DNA from: Candidatus Krumholzibacteriia bacterium
GTDB taxonomy: Bacteria > Krumholzibacteriota > Krumholzibacteriia > LZORAL124-64-63
Length of the DNA: 15,488 nt
Assembly: GCA_030590265.1 (NCBI GenBank)
Contig: JAUUYW010000036.1
Location: forward strand, 1-15,488
Direction of reading: 5' to 3'
The stretch's first letter is position 1. The number at the start of each line of letters is the position of its first letter. Below the pieces are notes generated by a model. The model was not told where the DNA came from, made no database searches, and saw only the letters and a list, made by a program, of their open reading frames with translations. Shown in pieces: positions 1-6,008 of the stretch. The position numbers and the translations under genes were made by a program.

Positions 1-246
1 CTGCATTTCGCAAACAGGCCGCAAACCAGCGATGGCCATACCGATGCTGGTGCCGATGATGGCCGATTCAGCCAGAGGCGTATCGATGACACGCTCCTTG
101 CCGTACTCGTCAAGCAAACCGTCAGTGAGACGGAAAACACCGCCGTCCTGAGCTACGTCCTGGCCGAGAACCAGCACGTTTTTATCGTTGGTCATTTCCT
201 GCTTGAGAGCCAGGTTGATGGCTTGCACCATATTGAGCTTAGCCAT
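1..246 (-). CDS. pdhB: Pyruvate dehydrogenase E1 component, beta subunit (partial; C-terminal part lies outside the window)
   Basis: Only the first 82 residues are visible; the gene runs off the left edge. E1 beta pairs with E1 alpha in the thiamine-diphosphate-dependent heterotetramer that decarboxylates pyruvate and reductively acetylates the lipoyl group of E2, in the cytoplasm. The visible part has the family opening (MVQAINLALKQEM), then VLGQDVAQDGGVFRLTDGL and DTPLAESAIIGTSIGMA. Glu60 in that last motif is the family's conserved ThDP-activating glutamate. The ATG at 246-244 lies inside the last codons of the alpha-subunit gene, and the 8-bp overlap suggests translational coupling. A branched-chain or acetoin dehydrogenase E1 beta is the main alternative, because these paralogues are similar over this stretch. 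Confidence 0.9.
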   Translation of the reverse strand, partial: MAKLNMVQAINLALKQEMTNDKNVLVLGQDVAQDGGVFRLTDGLLDEYGKERVIDTPLAESAIIGTSIGMAIAGLRPVCEMQ

Positions 247-1330
247 TGCCGCCCTCCCGCTTCACGTTGGCCAGGAATTCCTGGTGCTGTTCGTTGATCT
301 CGTCGTGTTCGGTGCCGTAAACGTGATGGAAGGGTGCGTCCAGAGGGTAGTCGTGGGGCGTTTCAAATTCCTTCACCGCGGCTTCCACTTCGGCTTTGAC
401 CTCGGCGGCGAGTTTTTCTTCCTTGGCATCGTCCCAAATTCCTTTGTCACGCAGGTACTTGTGGAAGCGAATCAGCGGCTCTTTGGTCCAGGCTTCTTCT
501 TCTTCGGCCTTGCTGCGGTACTTGGTGGGATCGTCGGCGGTGGTGTGCATCATCAAGCGATAAGTGACCGCTTCGATGAGAGTGGGACCTTCACCATTGC
601 GAGCCCGCTTGAGGGCTTCGGTGATGGCCACATGCACAGCCAGGGGATCGTTGCCGTCAATCTGCACTCCGGGAATGCCGTAGGCGATGGCTTTCTGGGC
701 GATGGTGGCACTGGCTGTCTGGTCTTTGCGTGGAATGGAAATGGCCCACTGGTTGTTCTGAACAATAAATACGGCGGGTGCTTTCCAGGCAGCGGCGAAG
801 TTGAGTCCTTCGTGGAAATCGCCTTCACTGGTGCCACCATCACCGATGAAAGCCACTGCGGCGGCGTCTTCACCTTTGTACCTGCTGGCATAGGCCAAAC
901 CCACCGCATGAGGAATCTGGCAGCCGATAACCACGCTCGGTGGCAACAAACGCAAATCTTCTTGGGGAAGAATATTTCCCTCTTCCCAGCCATTGTAATA
1001 ATAAAGGGTGCCTGTCAGAGGTTCTCCCCGCACCAAGCGTCCGCCCAACTCACGAAAAGCACCGGCAAACCAATCATTTTTCTGCATGGCCATGGCCACC
1101 GGAACGCTGATGGCTTCCTGTCCGGTGTTGGGAGGAAAAGTACCCAGACGGCCCTGCCGCTGGAGTTTGAGCATGCGCTCATCCAATTCCCGGGCCAAAC
1201 GCATCCAACGCAGCATTTCCAGCAAATATTCGTCGTTCAGCTTGGGGTCAAGCTTGGCATCGAGTTTGCCGTTCTCGTCGAGAATTTGCAGGTACGATAC
1301 GGTGAACTTGGCAACCTGTTTGTTCGGCAT
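239..1330 (-). CDS. pdhA: Pyruvate dehydrogenase E1 component, alpha subunit
   Basis: A 363-residue ThDP-binding E1 alpha subunit, normal length for the bacterial two-subunit E1. Motifs in order: the substrate/cofactor region around residues 59-72 (QGRLGTFPPNTGQEA); the ThDP motif starting GDGGTSEGDFHEG at 163 and ending with the Asn pair at 192-193; and the loop MHTTADDPTKYRSK from 261, whose His262 matches the conserved active-site His of the family. This DDPTKYRSK loop resembles Gram-positive-type PdhA more than mitochondrial E1 alpha. The start is the ATG at 1330 (MPNKQ), preceded by AAAAGGA; upstream in-frame codons have no family similarity and would run into the ferritin gene. It is the first gene of the operon, with pdhB overlapping its 3' end. 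The long leader is covered in the promoter entry. Branched-chain 2-oxoacid dehydrogenase is the alternative substrate assignment. Confidence 0.92.
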   Translation of the reverse strand: MPNKQVAKFTVSYLQILDENGKLDAKLDPKLNDEYLLEMLRWMRLARELDERMLKLQRQGRLGTFPPNTGQEAISVPVAMAMQKNDWFAGAFRELGGRLVRGEPLTGTLYYYNGWEEGNILPQEDLRLLPPSVVIGCQIPHAVGLAYASRYKGEDAAAVAFIGDGGTSEGDFHEGLNFAAAWKAPAVFIVQNNQWAISIPRKDQTASATIAQKAIAYGIPGVQIDGNDPLAVHVAITEALKRARNGEGPTLIEAVTYRLMMHTTADDPTKYRSKAEEEEAWTKEPLIRFHKYLRDKGIWDDAKEEKLAAEVKAEVEAAVKEFETPHDYPLDAPFHHVYGTEHDEINEQHQEFLANVKREGGNG

Positions 1331-1491
1331 TGCCGAAATCCTTTTCTGATTGGGTGGTTTTGTGAACAGCGCAAACCCCGACCGGGCGGCTTTGAAAGCC
1401 GTCTGGACGGGTAAAGGCTTAAAAAAACGGGCAAGATGAAGTGAAAAGCCCAAAAAAAGACAAATTTCATCGCCCGGAAATGACTGCCCAC

Positions 1492-1519
1492 AGTATAGCC
1501 GAAAAGTGCGAATTTGCAA
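1492..1519 (-). promoter_or_regulatory. Putative sigma70-type promoter for the pdhA-pdhB operon
   Basis: Read on the minus strand, TTGCAA (1519-1514) is followed after 16 nt by TATACT (1497-1492). These match the -35 and -10 consensus at 4/6 and 5/6 positions. Transcription would begin near 1485 and leave a leader of about 155 nt before the pdhA start at 1330. The leader holds a 15-bp perfect palindrome at 1387-1401 (CGGCTTTCAAAGCCG on the minus strand) and two runs of seven or eight U. No riboswitch class is recognisable. This call is inferred from sequence match only. Confidence 0.45.
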
Positions 1520-1531
1520 CCAGCACAATTG

Positions 1532-1552
1532 AAACTGGCCCCGGGGCAGTTT
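1532..1552. promoter_or_regulatory. Inverted repeat upstream of ferritin, possible operator
   Basis: AAACTG (1532-1537) and CAGTTT (1547-1552) flank a GCCCCGGGG core, giving a near-perfect 21-bp palindrome with one unpaired base. It lies about 60 bp before the ferritin start and just upstream of the pdhA promoter, between the two divergent genes. Neither strand has a U-run after it, so it is not a terminator. It could be a binding site for a dimeric regulator of either gene. I do not recognise it as a Fur box. Confidence 0.3.
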
Positions 1553-1609
1553 GGCAGCTAATTTGTTGGTAAGAAAACCAATCACCAAGAATTCTGCAGG
1601 AGGTAGACC

Positions 1610-2131
1610 ATGATGAATGCCAAGATGGTTGATGCTTTGAACAAACAGATCAATGAGGAATATTATTCCAGTTATATCTATCTGGCCATGGCCGCTTATC
1701 TCGATGATCAGGACCTCGACGGCATGGGCCACTGGATGCGCATGCAGGCCCAGGAAGAGCACCTGCACGCCATGAAGATTTTTGATTACATGCTGGAGCG
1801 CGGTGCCCGCATTGAACTTTTTGCAGTGGCCGCCCCGCCCCGTGAGTGGGACTCACCTCTGGCTGCCTTTGAAGGTGCCTTGGAGCATGAGAAGTACATG
1901 ACCGACAACATCAACACTTTGGTCGATTTGGCCATCAGCGAGCGCGATCACGCCACCAACAACATCATGCAGTGGTATGTATCGGAGCAGGTTGAGGAAG
2001 AGGCCAATGTTGAGAATATTGTCAAGAAAATGAAAATGATGGGCGATTCCGGGCATGGGCTGTTTATGATGGATCGGGAGCTGGCCAGCAGGCCGGCGCC
2101 GAGCATTGTGGCGGAAGCCGATGGGGCCTGA
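1610..2131 (+). CDS. ftnA: Bacterial non-haem ferritin (FtnA type)
   Basis: A 173-residue four-helix-bundle iron-storage protein that oxidises Fe(II) and stores it as a ferric mineral in a 24-subunit cytoplasmic shell. All ferroxidase ligands are present at E. coli FtnA numbering: Glu17, Glu50, His53, Glu94 and Gln127, together with site-C residues Glu49, Glu126 and Glu130. Tyr24 is also conserved. There is no haem-binding methionine pattern of bacterioferritin, and the length matches FtnA (about 165 residues). A strong AGGAGG (1598-1603) lies 6 nt before the ATG at 1610; a second ATG follows at once, so the true start could be 1613. The gene stands alone, divergent from pdhA, with its own terminator, so it is probably monocistronic. 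Iron-dependent control is likely for the family, but no Fur box is evident. Confidence 0.94.
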   Translation: MMNAKMVDALNKQINEEYYSSYIYLAMAAYLDDQDLDGMGHWMRMQAQEEHLHAMKIFDYMLERGARIELFAVAAPPREWDSPLAAFEGALEHEKYMTDNINTLVDLAISERDHATNNIMQWYVSEQVEEEANVENIVKKMKMMGDSGHGLFMMDRELASRPAPSIVAEADGA

Positions 2132-2163
2132 TTGAGTTTAATTTAATCAGGTATATTGGAGAT

Positions 2164-2193
2164 AGGCCTCGGGTGATTCCGGGGCCTTTTTTT
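2164..2193 (+). terminator. Rho-independent terminator of the ferritin gene
   Basis: AGGCCTCGG (2164-2172) pairs with CCGGGGCCT (2179-2187) in a 9-bp stem with one G-T wobble and a 6-nt loop, followed directly by seven T. It sits 33 bp past the ferritin stop. The U-run is only on the plus-strand side, so it serves ferritin rather than the convergent gene ending at 2214. Confidence 0.9.
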
Positions 2194-2213
2194 GCGACCA
2201 GTAGTGCTCAATA

Positions 2214-2819
2214 TTAAACAATAGTCCTTCCCATCTCAAAAATCGTATCCTTATCCACTTCCGTTCCACGCTCCTTCAACTTCCCGACAATCGCCTCCTG
2301 AAACCGCAGCGGCTTTTCCTGATACAACCGAACTTTCCCAGCCCAACTCTCAACATCCACCCGAAAAACCCCAGTCTCAGCCAGCGCCTTGAGATAGATT
2401 TTCTCATCACCTGTAATTTTACGAAAAGTATTTCCTGGCTGGTGTTTCTCCATCAAAGCCTGCAAGGCCAGAGCCTTCTCCTGCAAATCATCAACCACCA
2501 ATCCGCGCCCTTCAATTTCAACCGACTTAAAAAGCTGGGTAGCCGGACAAGCATACTCGGGCCCAATCCAATTCGAGGGGATATAACTCAACTCCCACGC
2601 CATGGTGAAACCAACCCGGGGGTTTTTCGAGAGAATCTCAAACTTTTCCCCAGCCAACGCCCCGTGAAAATAGATAGCTTCGTTTGCAGCCACAAAATTC
2701 AAGGCCACAGATCGAGCAATTCCAGCCTTAGTAATCAACCCCAAATACCCAACCTGACAGCGTTCAGCAACTTCCTGGAAGAATTCCACGTCTTCCCGCA
2801 AAAAATCATCGCGCCTCAT
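2214..2819 (-). CDS. NimA/pyridoxamine 5'-phosphate oxidase-like flavin-binding split-barrel protein
   Basis: A 201-residue protein of the PNPOx-like split-barrel superfamily, closest by eye to the NimA-type (nitroimidazole-resistance-like, COG3467) group. The central signature is at about residues 37-72: RSVALNFVAANEAIYFHG, then AGEKFEIL and NPRVGFTMA, which form the strands and phosphate-binding region of the FMN/F420/haem site in this superfamily. The C-terminal third (KITGDEKIYLKALAETGVFRVDVESWAGK) also matches that group. There is no signal peptide, so it is cytoplasmic. The start at 2819 is preceded by a GAGG motif and lies inside the upstream DNA-alkylation gene (14-bp overlap), so the two are probably co-translated. 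The substrate is unknown: NimA homologues reduce nitro groups in some species, but many members have no assigned role. Confidence 0.78.
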   Translation of the reverse strand: MRRDDFLREDVEFFQEVAERCQVGYLGLITKAGIARSVALNFVAANEAIYFHGALAGEKFEILSKNPRVGFTMAWELSYIPSNWIGPEYACPATQLFKSVEIEGRGLVVDDLQEKALALQALMEKHQPGNTFRKITGDEKIYLKALAETGVFRVDVESWAGKVRLYQEKPLRFQEAIVGKLKERGTEVDKDTIFEMGRTIV

Positions 2820-3552
2820 TTCTACCTCGCAGGGCTTTTTCCATTTTCTTTTTCTTGTTAATTCGATGCGTCATGGTTTTGACCATGTAAGAACTGGCGT
2901 CAGGAGTTTTGCAGCCGGTTGGACCGTGGTCCACGGAAACTTTGCCGATCACACTGGCCGCCTTCAGTGCCTCCGTGTGGGCTTTTTCATTGCGGACACC
3001 AAGCGAAATCAAAGCCTGATTCATGCAATGGCGAACCCGGTTGGGTTGGGAGTGAATTTGGGCACAAATAATTTCAATTTGTTCCTGGCAATAGCCATCC
3101 TTCAGGGTCAACGAACCATTCTCCAGGCCATCGTTGTACTCCTGGGCACACAACTCAGACAGAACATCCCAGGCTGCGGCAGCGATCCATTCACTCTTGC
3201 GGTTCTTCCACACTTCAAATTTTCGTTGCGCCAATTTACTGCGGGCAACCAACCCGGCCAAGGCTCCGGTCAAAACGTAATTGTCCAAATCCTTGGCCCA
3301 ACCATCCAATCCTTTGGCGGTTAGTTTTTTCGGATCGGCAACATAAGTGGCCAGGACCCGCGCGTCGTGCACGCCACTGTCCCACAAACCCAGAGCCAGA
3401 TCATGATCCATGCCGATGGACTTGGAAAGTTTTCCCAATTCCGCATAGCTCACTCCATAGAGATTCTGACCCACACCATGGTTGATGTAGACTTTCCTGT
3501 TTTGTTCCGTGCCGGCCTTTTTCAAAGCAGCCAGTGTCTGTTTCAGCGTCAT
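2806..3552 (-). CDS. DNA alkylation repair-like HEAT-repeat protein (AlkD/COG4912 family)
   Basis: A 248-residue, all-helical protein of the AlkC/AlkD-like family, whose characterised members are DNA glycosylases removing N3/N7-alkylated purines. Recognisable segments are HGVGQNLYGVSYAELGKL (about 25-42), LGLWDSGVHDARVLATYVADP (about 54-74) and the C-terminal block VRHCMNQALISLG then KVSVDHGPTGCKTPDA (about 173-219). It ends in a basic tail (INKKKKMEKALRGR) that could contact DNA. The start is the ATG at 3552, with AAAGGA about 9 nt upstream; an in-frame extension upstream has no family similarity. The family's catalytic Trp/Tyr-x3-Asp position, as I recall it, reads Tyr92-Val-Leu-Thr-Gly96 here, so the acidic residue seems to be missing and activity is uncertain. 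Its 3' end overlaps the Nim-like gene, suggesting an operon. Confidence 0.82.
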   Translation of the reverse strand: MTLKQTLAALKKAGTEQNRKVYINHGVGQNLYGVSYAELGKLSKSIGMDHDLALGLWDSGVHDARVLATYVADPKKLTAKGLDGWAKDLDNYVLTGALAGLVARSKLAQRKFEVWKNRKSEWIAAAAWDVLSELCAQEYNDGLENGSLTLKDGYCQEQIEIICAQIHSQPNRVRHCMNQALISLGVRNEKAHTEALKAASVIGKVSVDHGPTGCKTPDASSYMVKTMTHRINKKKKMEKALRGRNEAR

Positions 3553-3574
3553 AATTGGGAGTCCTTTCCAAACA

Positions 3575-3603
3575 AAAGAAGAGCTGCCCATCATAGGACA
3601 GCC
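3575..3603 (-). terminator. Weak possible terminator after the lipoprotein gene
   Basis: On the minus strand GGCTGTCC (3603-3596) can pair with GGGCAGCT (3589-3582) in an 8-bp stem with two G-U pairs and a 6-nt loop. A pyrimidine-rich CTTCTTTT follows. It lies between the lipoprotein stop (3660) and the alkylation-repair start (3552). The U-run is interrupted, so termination may be partial and some readthrough into the next gene is possible. Confidence 0.4.
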
Positions 3604-3659
3604 CTTCCAATCTACCAAAACAAGCCGAAACCCGAAAGCCTTTGGCTGCAAATAGCCCG

Positions 3660-4403
3660 TTACTTAACAGGTTTTATCTTCAATCCCTCGCCACTAAAGA
3701 CAATATTTGGCTCCATGTCCGTGTTTCCGCTCATCATATTGCTGGAATTGATGGTCCAGATGCTGGTGCGGCCCTCCACGGTGGGGGCGTTGCTTTCGAT
3801 GATGTCACCAGGCACAGTCATCTTCATGCTGATGTCCAGCTCACCCATGGCGCCCATGAGTTTGCCCATCAGAGCCATCTGCTTTTGCATTTCTTCAGGA
3901 TCCACTTCTTCTGTATCTTCGGCTTCATCGGCTTCCACTTCTTCTTCAGGCAGGGGCGGCCAATCGTATTCGTAGGGACGCAGAACGAAGTTGCCGTCAC
4001 CATTGTCGACGATGGCCAATCCATTGTCTTCGCCGCCCATGATGGAGCGCAGGGCGAGGCTGAGGTTTTCCAGATCCTTGAATTTCAATTTGATTTGAAC
4101 AGTTTCGCGTTCCTCTACAATACCCTGTTCAAATTTGACAAGCTCCACATCCAGATCCTTGATGGATTCTTCCAGCTCACTCTTTTCCATCTTCATCAAA
4201 TCGCCGATTTCTTCCATGTCGTCATCCATGCCCTCGGTGCCCATCTCATTGATGGCCTCGGTCACGACGGCGCTCAGGGACATGGTCATTTCCATGGTTC
4301 CGGAACCGTCTTTTTCGATCTCGGTGTTCATGTGCATCTGAATGCAACCGGACATCATGGCGGCCAAAGCCACCATCAGCATCATCGTTAGAAATCTTTT
4401 CAA
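3660..4403 (-). CDS. Methionine-rich LppM-like lipoprotein of unknown function
   Basis: A 247-residue predicted lipoprotein. Start: TTG at 4403, chosen because AGGAGG (4415-4410) lies 6 nt upstream and the signal peptide then begins MKRFLTMMLMVALAAMMSGC. Cys20 would be the lipidated residue (lipobox MSGC, slightly off consensus). The mature part opens with a short beta-like stretch (MNTEIEKDGSGTMEMTMSLS), has an acidic linker (about 152-170: EEEVEADEAEDTEEVDPEE), and ends with VPGDIIESNAPTVEGRTSIWTI, resembling the proline-glycine/SNA/GxxxxW pattern of LppM/DUF3153-type proteins. Methionine is unusually frequent (over 25 residues). No catalytic motif is seen. It faces manB divergently and is followed by the alkylation-repair gene on the same strand. 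The function is unknown; a cell-envelope role is inferred from lipidation only. Confidence 0.75.
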   Translation of the reverse strand: MKRFLTMMLMVALAAMMSGCIQMHMNTEIEKDGSGTMEMTMSLSAVVTEAINEMGTEGMDDDMEEIGDLMKMEKSELEESIKDLDVELVKFEQGIVEERETVQIKLKFKDLENLSLALRSIMGGEDNGLAIVDNGDGNFVLRPYEYDWPPLPEEEVEADEAEDTEEVDPEEMQKQMALMGKLMGAMGELDISMKMTVPGDIIESNAPTVEGRTSIWTINSSNMMSGNTDMEPNIVFSGEGLKIKPVK

Positions 4404-4529
4404 GGTAATCCTCCTGATTGTCGACCAACATGTGGCCAGATGGTGAACCGGCCGGAGCCGGGCACGGGTTCTTTTCCGAACATAAACATGGCATGGGAGC
4501 AAACAGCACGCCAGAATTTATGGCCGGAT

Positions 4530-4564
4530 AAAAAAAGCAAGGGCTCTTGGTGTCTCCCTCTTGC
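4530..4564 (-). terminator. Orphan minus-strand intrinsic terminator or attenuator
   Basis: On the minus strand GCAAG-A-GG (4564-4557) pairs with CCCTTGC (4543-4537) through about 7 bp with one bulged A. Seven T follow immediately (4536-4530). No minus-strand gene lies upstream of it: the gene to the right, manB, is on the plus strand. It sits about 130 bp before the lipoprotein start, so it could be a leader attenuator for that gene or the end of a short or antisense RNA starting near manB. Confidence 0.5.
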
Positions 4565-4638
4565 CCCCATCACCATTTCATGCTAATCAAAGAGTGTGAA
4601 ACAAACAACCAGAACCCGCAGGGAAAGGCATTTTGACC

Positions 4639-6000
4639 ATGGCATCATTTCCGACCAAACCAGCCTGTTTTAAGGCGTATGATATCAGGGGCAAAGTGCC
4701 TGGAGAGTTGGATTTGGATCTGGCCTACCGCATCGGCCTGTCCATGGCGCGTTTTCTGGACGGAAAAAAATTCATTGTCGGCAGGGATTGCCGCCTGTCG
4801 AGCCAGGGACTCTGCGAAGCCTTGGCCAAAGGGTTGACCAACGCCGGGGCTGATGTTGTGGACATCGGTGTTTGCGGAACCGAGATGGTCTATTATGCCA
4901 CCTTTGCCAAAAAAATGGATGGTGGGGTGATGGTGACGGCCAGTCATAACCCTATGGACCATAACGGCATGAAACTAGTGAGAGAGGACGCCAAGCCCAT
5001 CAGCGGGGACAGCGGGTTGGATGAAATCGGTGCCGGTGCCATCGATTGCGACATGGAGCTGACAGGGGAACCCGGGTCCATCACCAACCTGGACATTCTG
5101 CCGGAATTTATCGATTTCCTGCTGACCAAAGTGGATGTTTCAGGTTTCAAACCGTTGAAAATAGTGGCCAATGGCGGCAATGGTTGCGCGGGACCGGTGG
5201 TGGCGGCATTGGCCAAACATTTGCCCTGTGAGATCATCCCTGTTTTTGATGAGCCGGATGGGAATTTCCCCAACGGAATTCCCAACCCCTTGCTGCCGGA
5301 CAACCGCTCCGCCACCGTCGAAGCAGTGCGGGAGCATGGGGCAGACCTGGGATTGGCTTGGGATGGCGATTTTGACCGCTGTTTCTTCTTTGACGAAAAT
5401 GGTGGTTTCATCGAAGGATATTACCTGGTGGCCCTGCTGGCATCGGCCAGTCTGAAAAAACATCCCGGCAGCAAAATCGTGCACGATCCCCGGTTGACCT
5501 GGAACACGATTGATGTGGTGGAGAAGGCCGGTGGCATTCCCATCATGAACAAAACCGGCCACGCTTTCATGAAAGAACGCATGCGCCGGGAAGATGCGGT
5601 TTATGGTGGTGAGATGAGTGCCCACCACTACTTCCGCGATTTCGCCTATTGTGACAGCGGGATGCTTCCCTGGTTGCTTGTGCTGGCCGAACTTTCCCGT
5701 TCCGGCAAACCTATGTCGGCGTTGGTCAGTCAAATGCAGGAGGCTTACCCGGCCAGTGGAGAAATCAATCGTCGGTTGCAGGATCCTGCCAAGGCCCTGG
5801 ATCGAGTGGAGAGGGAATTTTCGCCCGAGGCGGTGGCCATCGATCGCACCGACGGGCTTTCTCTGGATATGGGTGCCTGGCGATTCAATTTGCGCATGAG
5901 CAACACCGAACCGGTGATTCGTCTGAATGTGGAATCGCGGGCGGATGCATCTTTGATGAAGGAAAAAACCGAAGAAATTCTGGCCCTTCTCGACCGTTAA
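4639..6000 (+). CDS. manB: Phosphomannomutase/phosphoglucomutase (alpha-D-phosphohexomutase family)
   Basis: A 453-residue cytoplasmic phosphohexomutase that interconverts 6-phospho and 1-phospho hexoses, feeding GDP-mannose and/or glucose-1-phosphate into polysaccharide and cell-envelope synthesis. All four family motifs are present. The phosphoserine loop is TASHNP, with Ser102; the Mg2+ loop is DGDFDR (242-247); the sugar-specificity loop is GGEMSAHH (323-330); the phosphate-binding loop is RMSNTEPVIRL (419-429). The opening CFKAYDIRGK and the length match the CpsG/ManB and AlgC group. The ATG at 4639 is preferred (GGGAAAGG at 4621-4628); an in-frame TTG at 4633 is the alternative. The transglutaminase-like lipoprotein begins 8 bp after its stop, so the two probably form an operon. 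Preference for mannose or glucose cannot be read from sequence. Confidence 0.92.
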   Translation: MASFPTKPACFKAYDIRGKVPGELDLDLAYRIGLSMARFLDGKKFIVGRDCRLSSQGLCEALAKGLTNAGADVVDIGVCGTEMVYYATFAKKMDGGVMVTASHNPMDHNGMKLVREDAKPISGDSGLDEIGAGAIDCDMELTGEPGSITNLDILPEFIDFLLTKVDVSGFKPLKIVANGGNGCAGPVVAALAKHLPCEIIPVFDEPDGNFPNGIPNPLLPDNRSATVEAVREHGADLGLAWDGDFDRCFFFDENGGFIEGYYLVALLASASLKKHPGSKIVHDPRLTWNTIDVVEKAGGIPIMNKTGHAFMKERMRREDAVYGGEMSAHHYFRDFAYCDSGMLPWLLVLAELSRSGKPMSALVSQMQEAYPASGEINRRLQDPAKALDRVEREFSPEAVAIDRTDGLSLDMGAWRFNLRMSNTEPVIRLNVESRADASLMKEKTEEILALLDR

Positions 6001-6008
6001 GGACTGAA

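Noticed and set aside
188..1414. A 408-codon plus-strand reading frame across the pdhA region
   Set aside because: It is antisense to pdhA, which has clear ThDP motifs; the product is Phe/Gly/His-rich with no family similarity, as expected for a shadow frame.
1405..1465. Possible attenuator in the pdh leader: GGGC and GCCC followed by eight T on the minus strand
   Set aside because: The stem is only 4 bp with a loop of about 15 nt, too weak to call a terminator.
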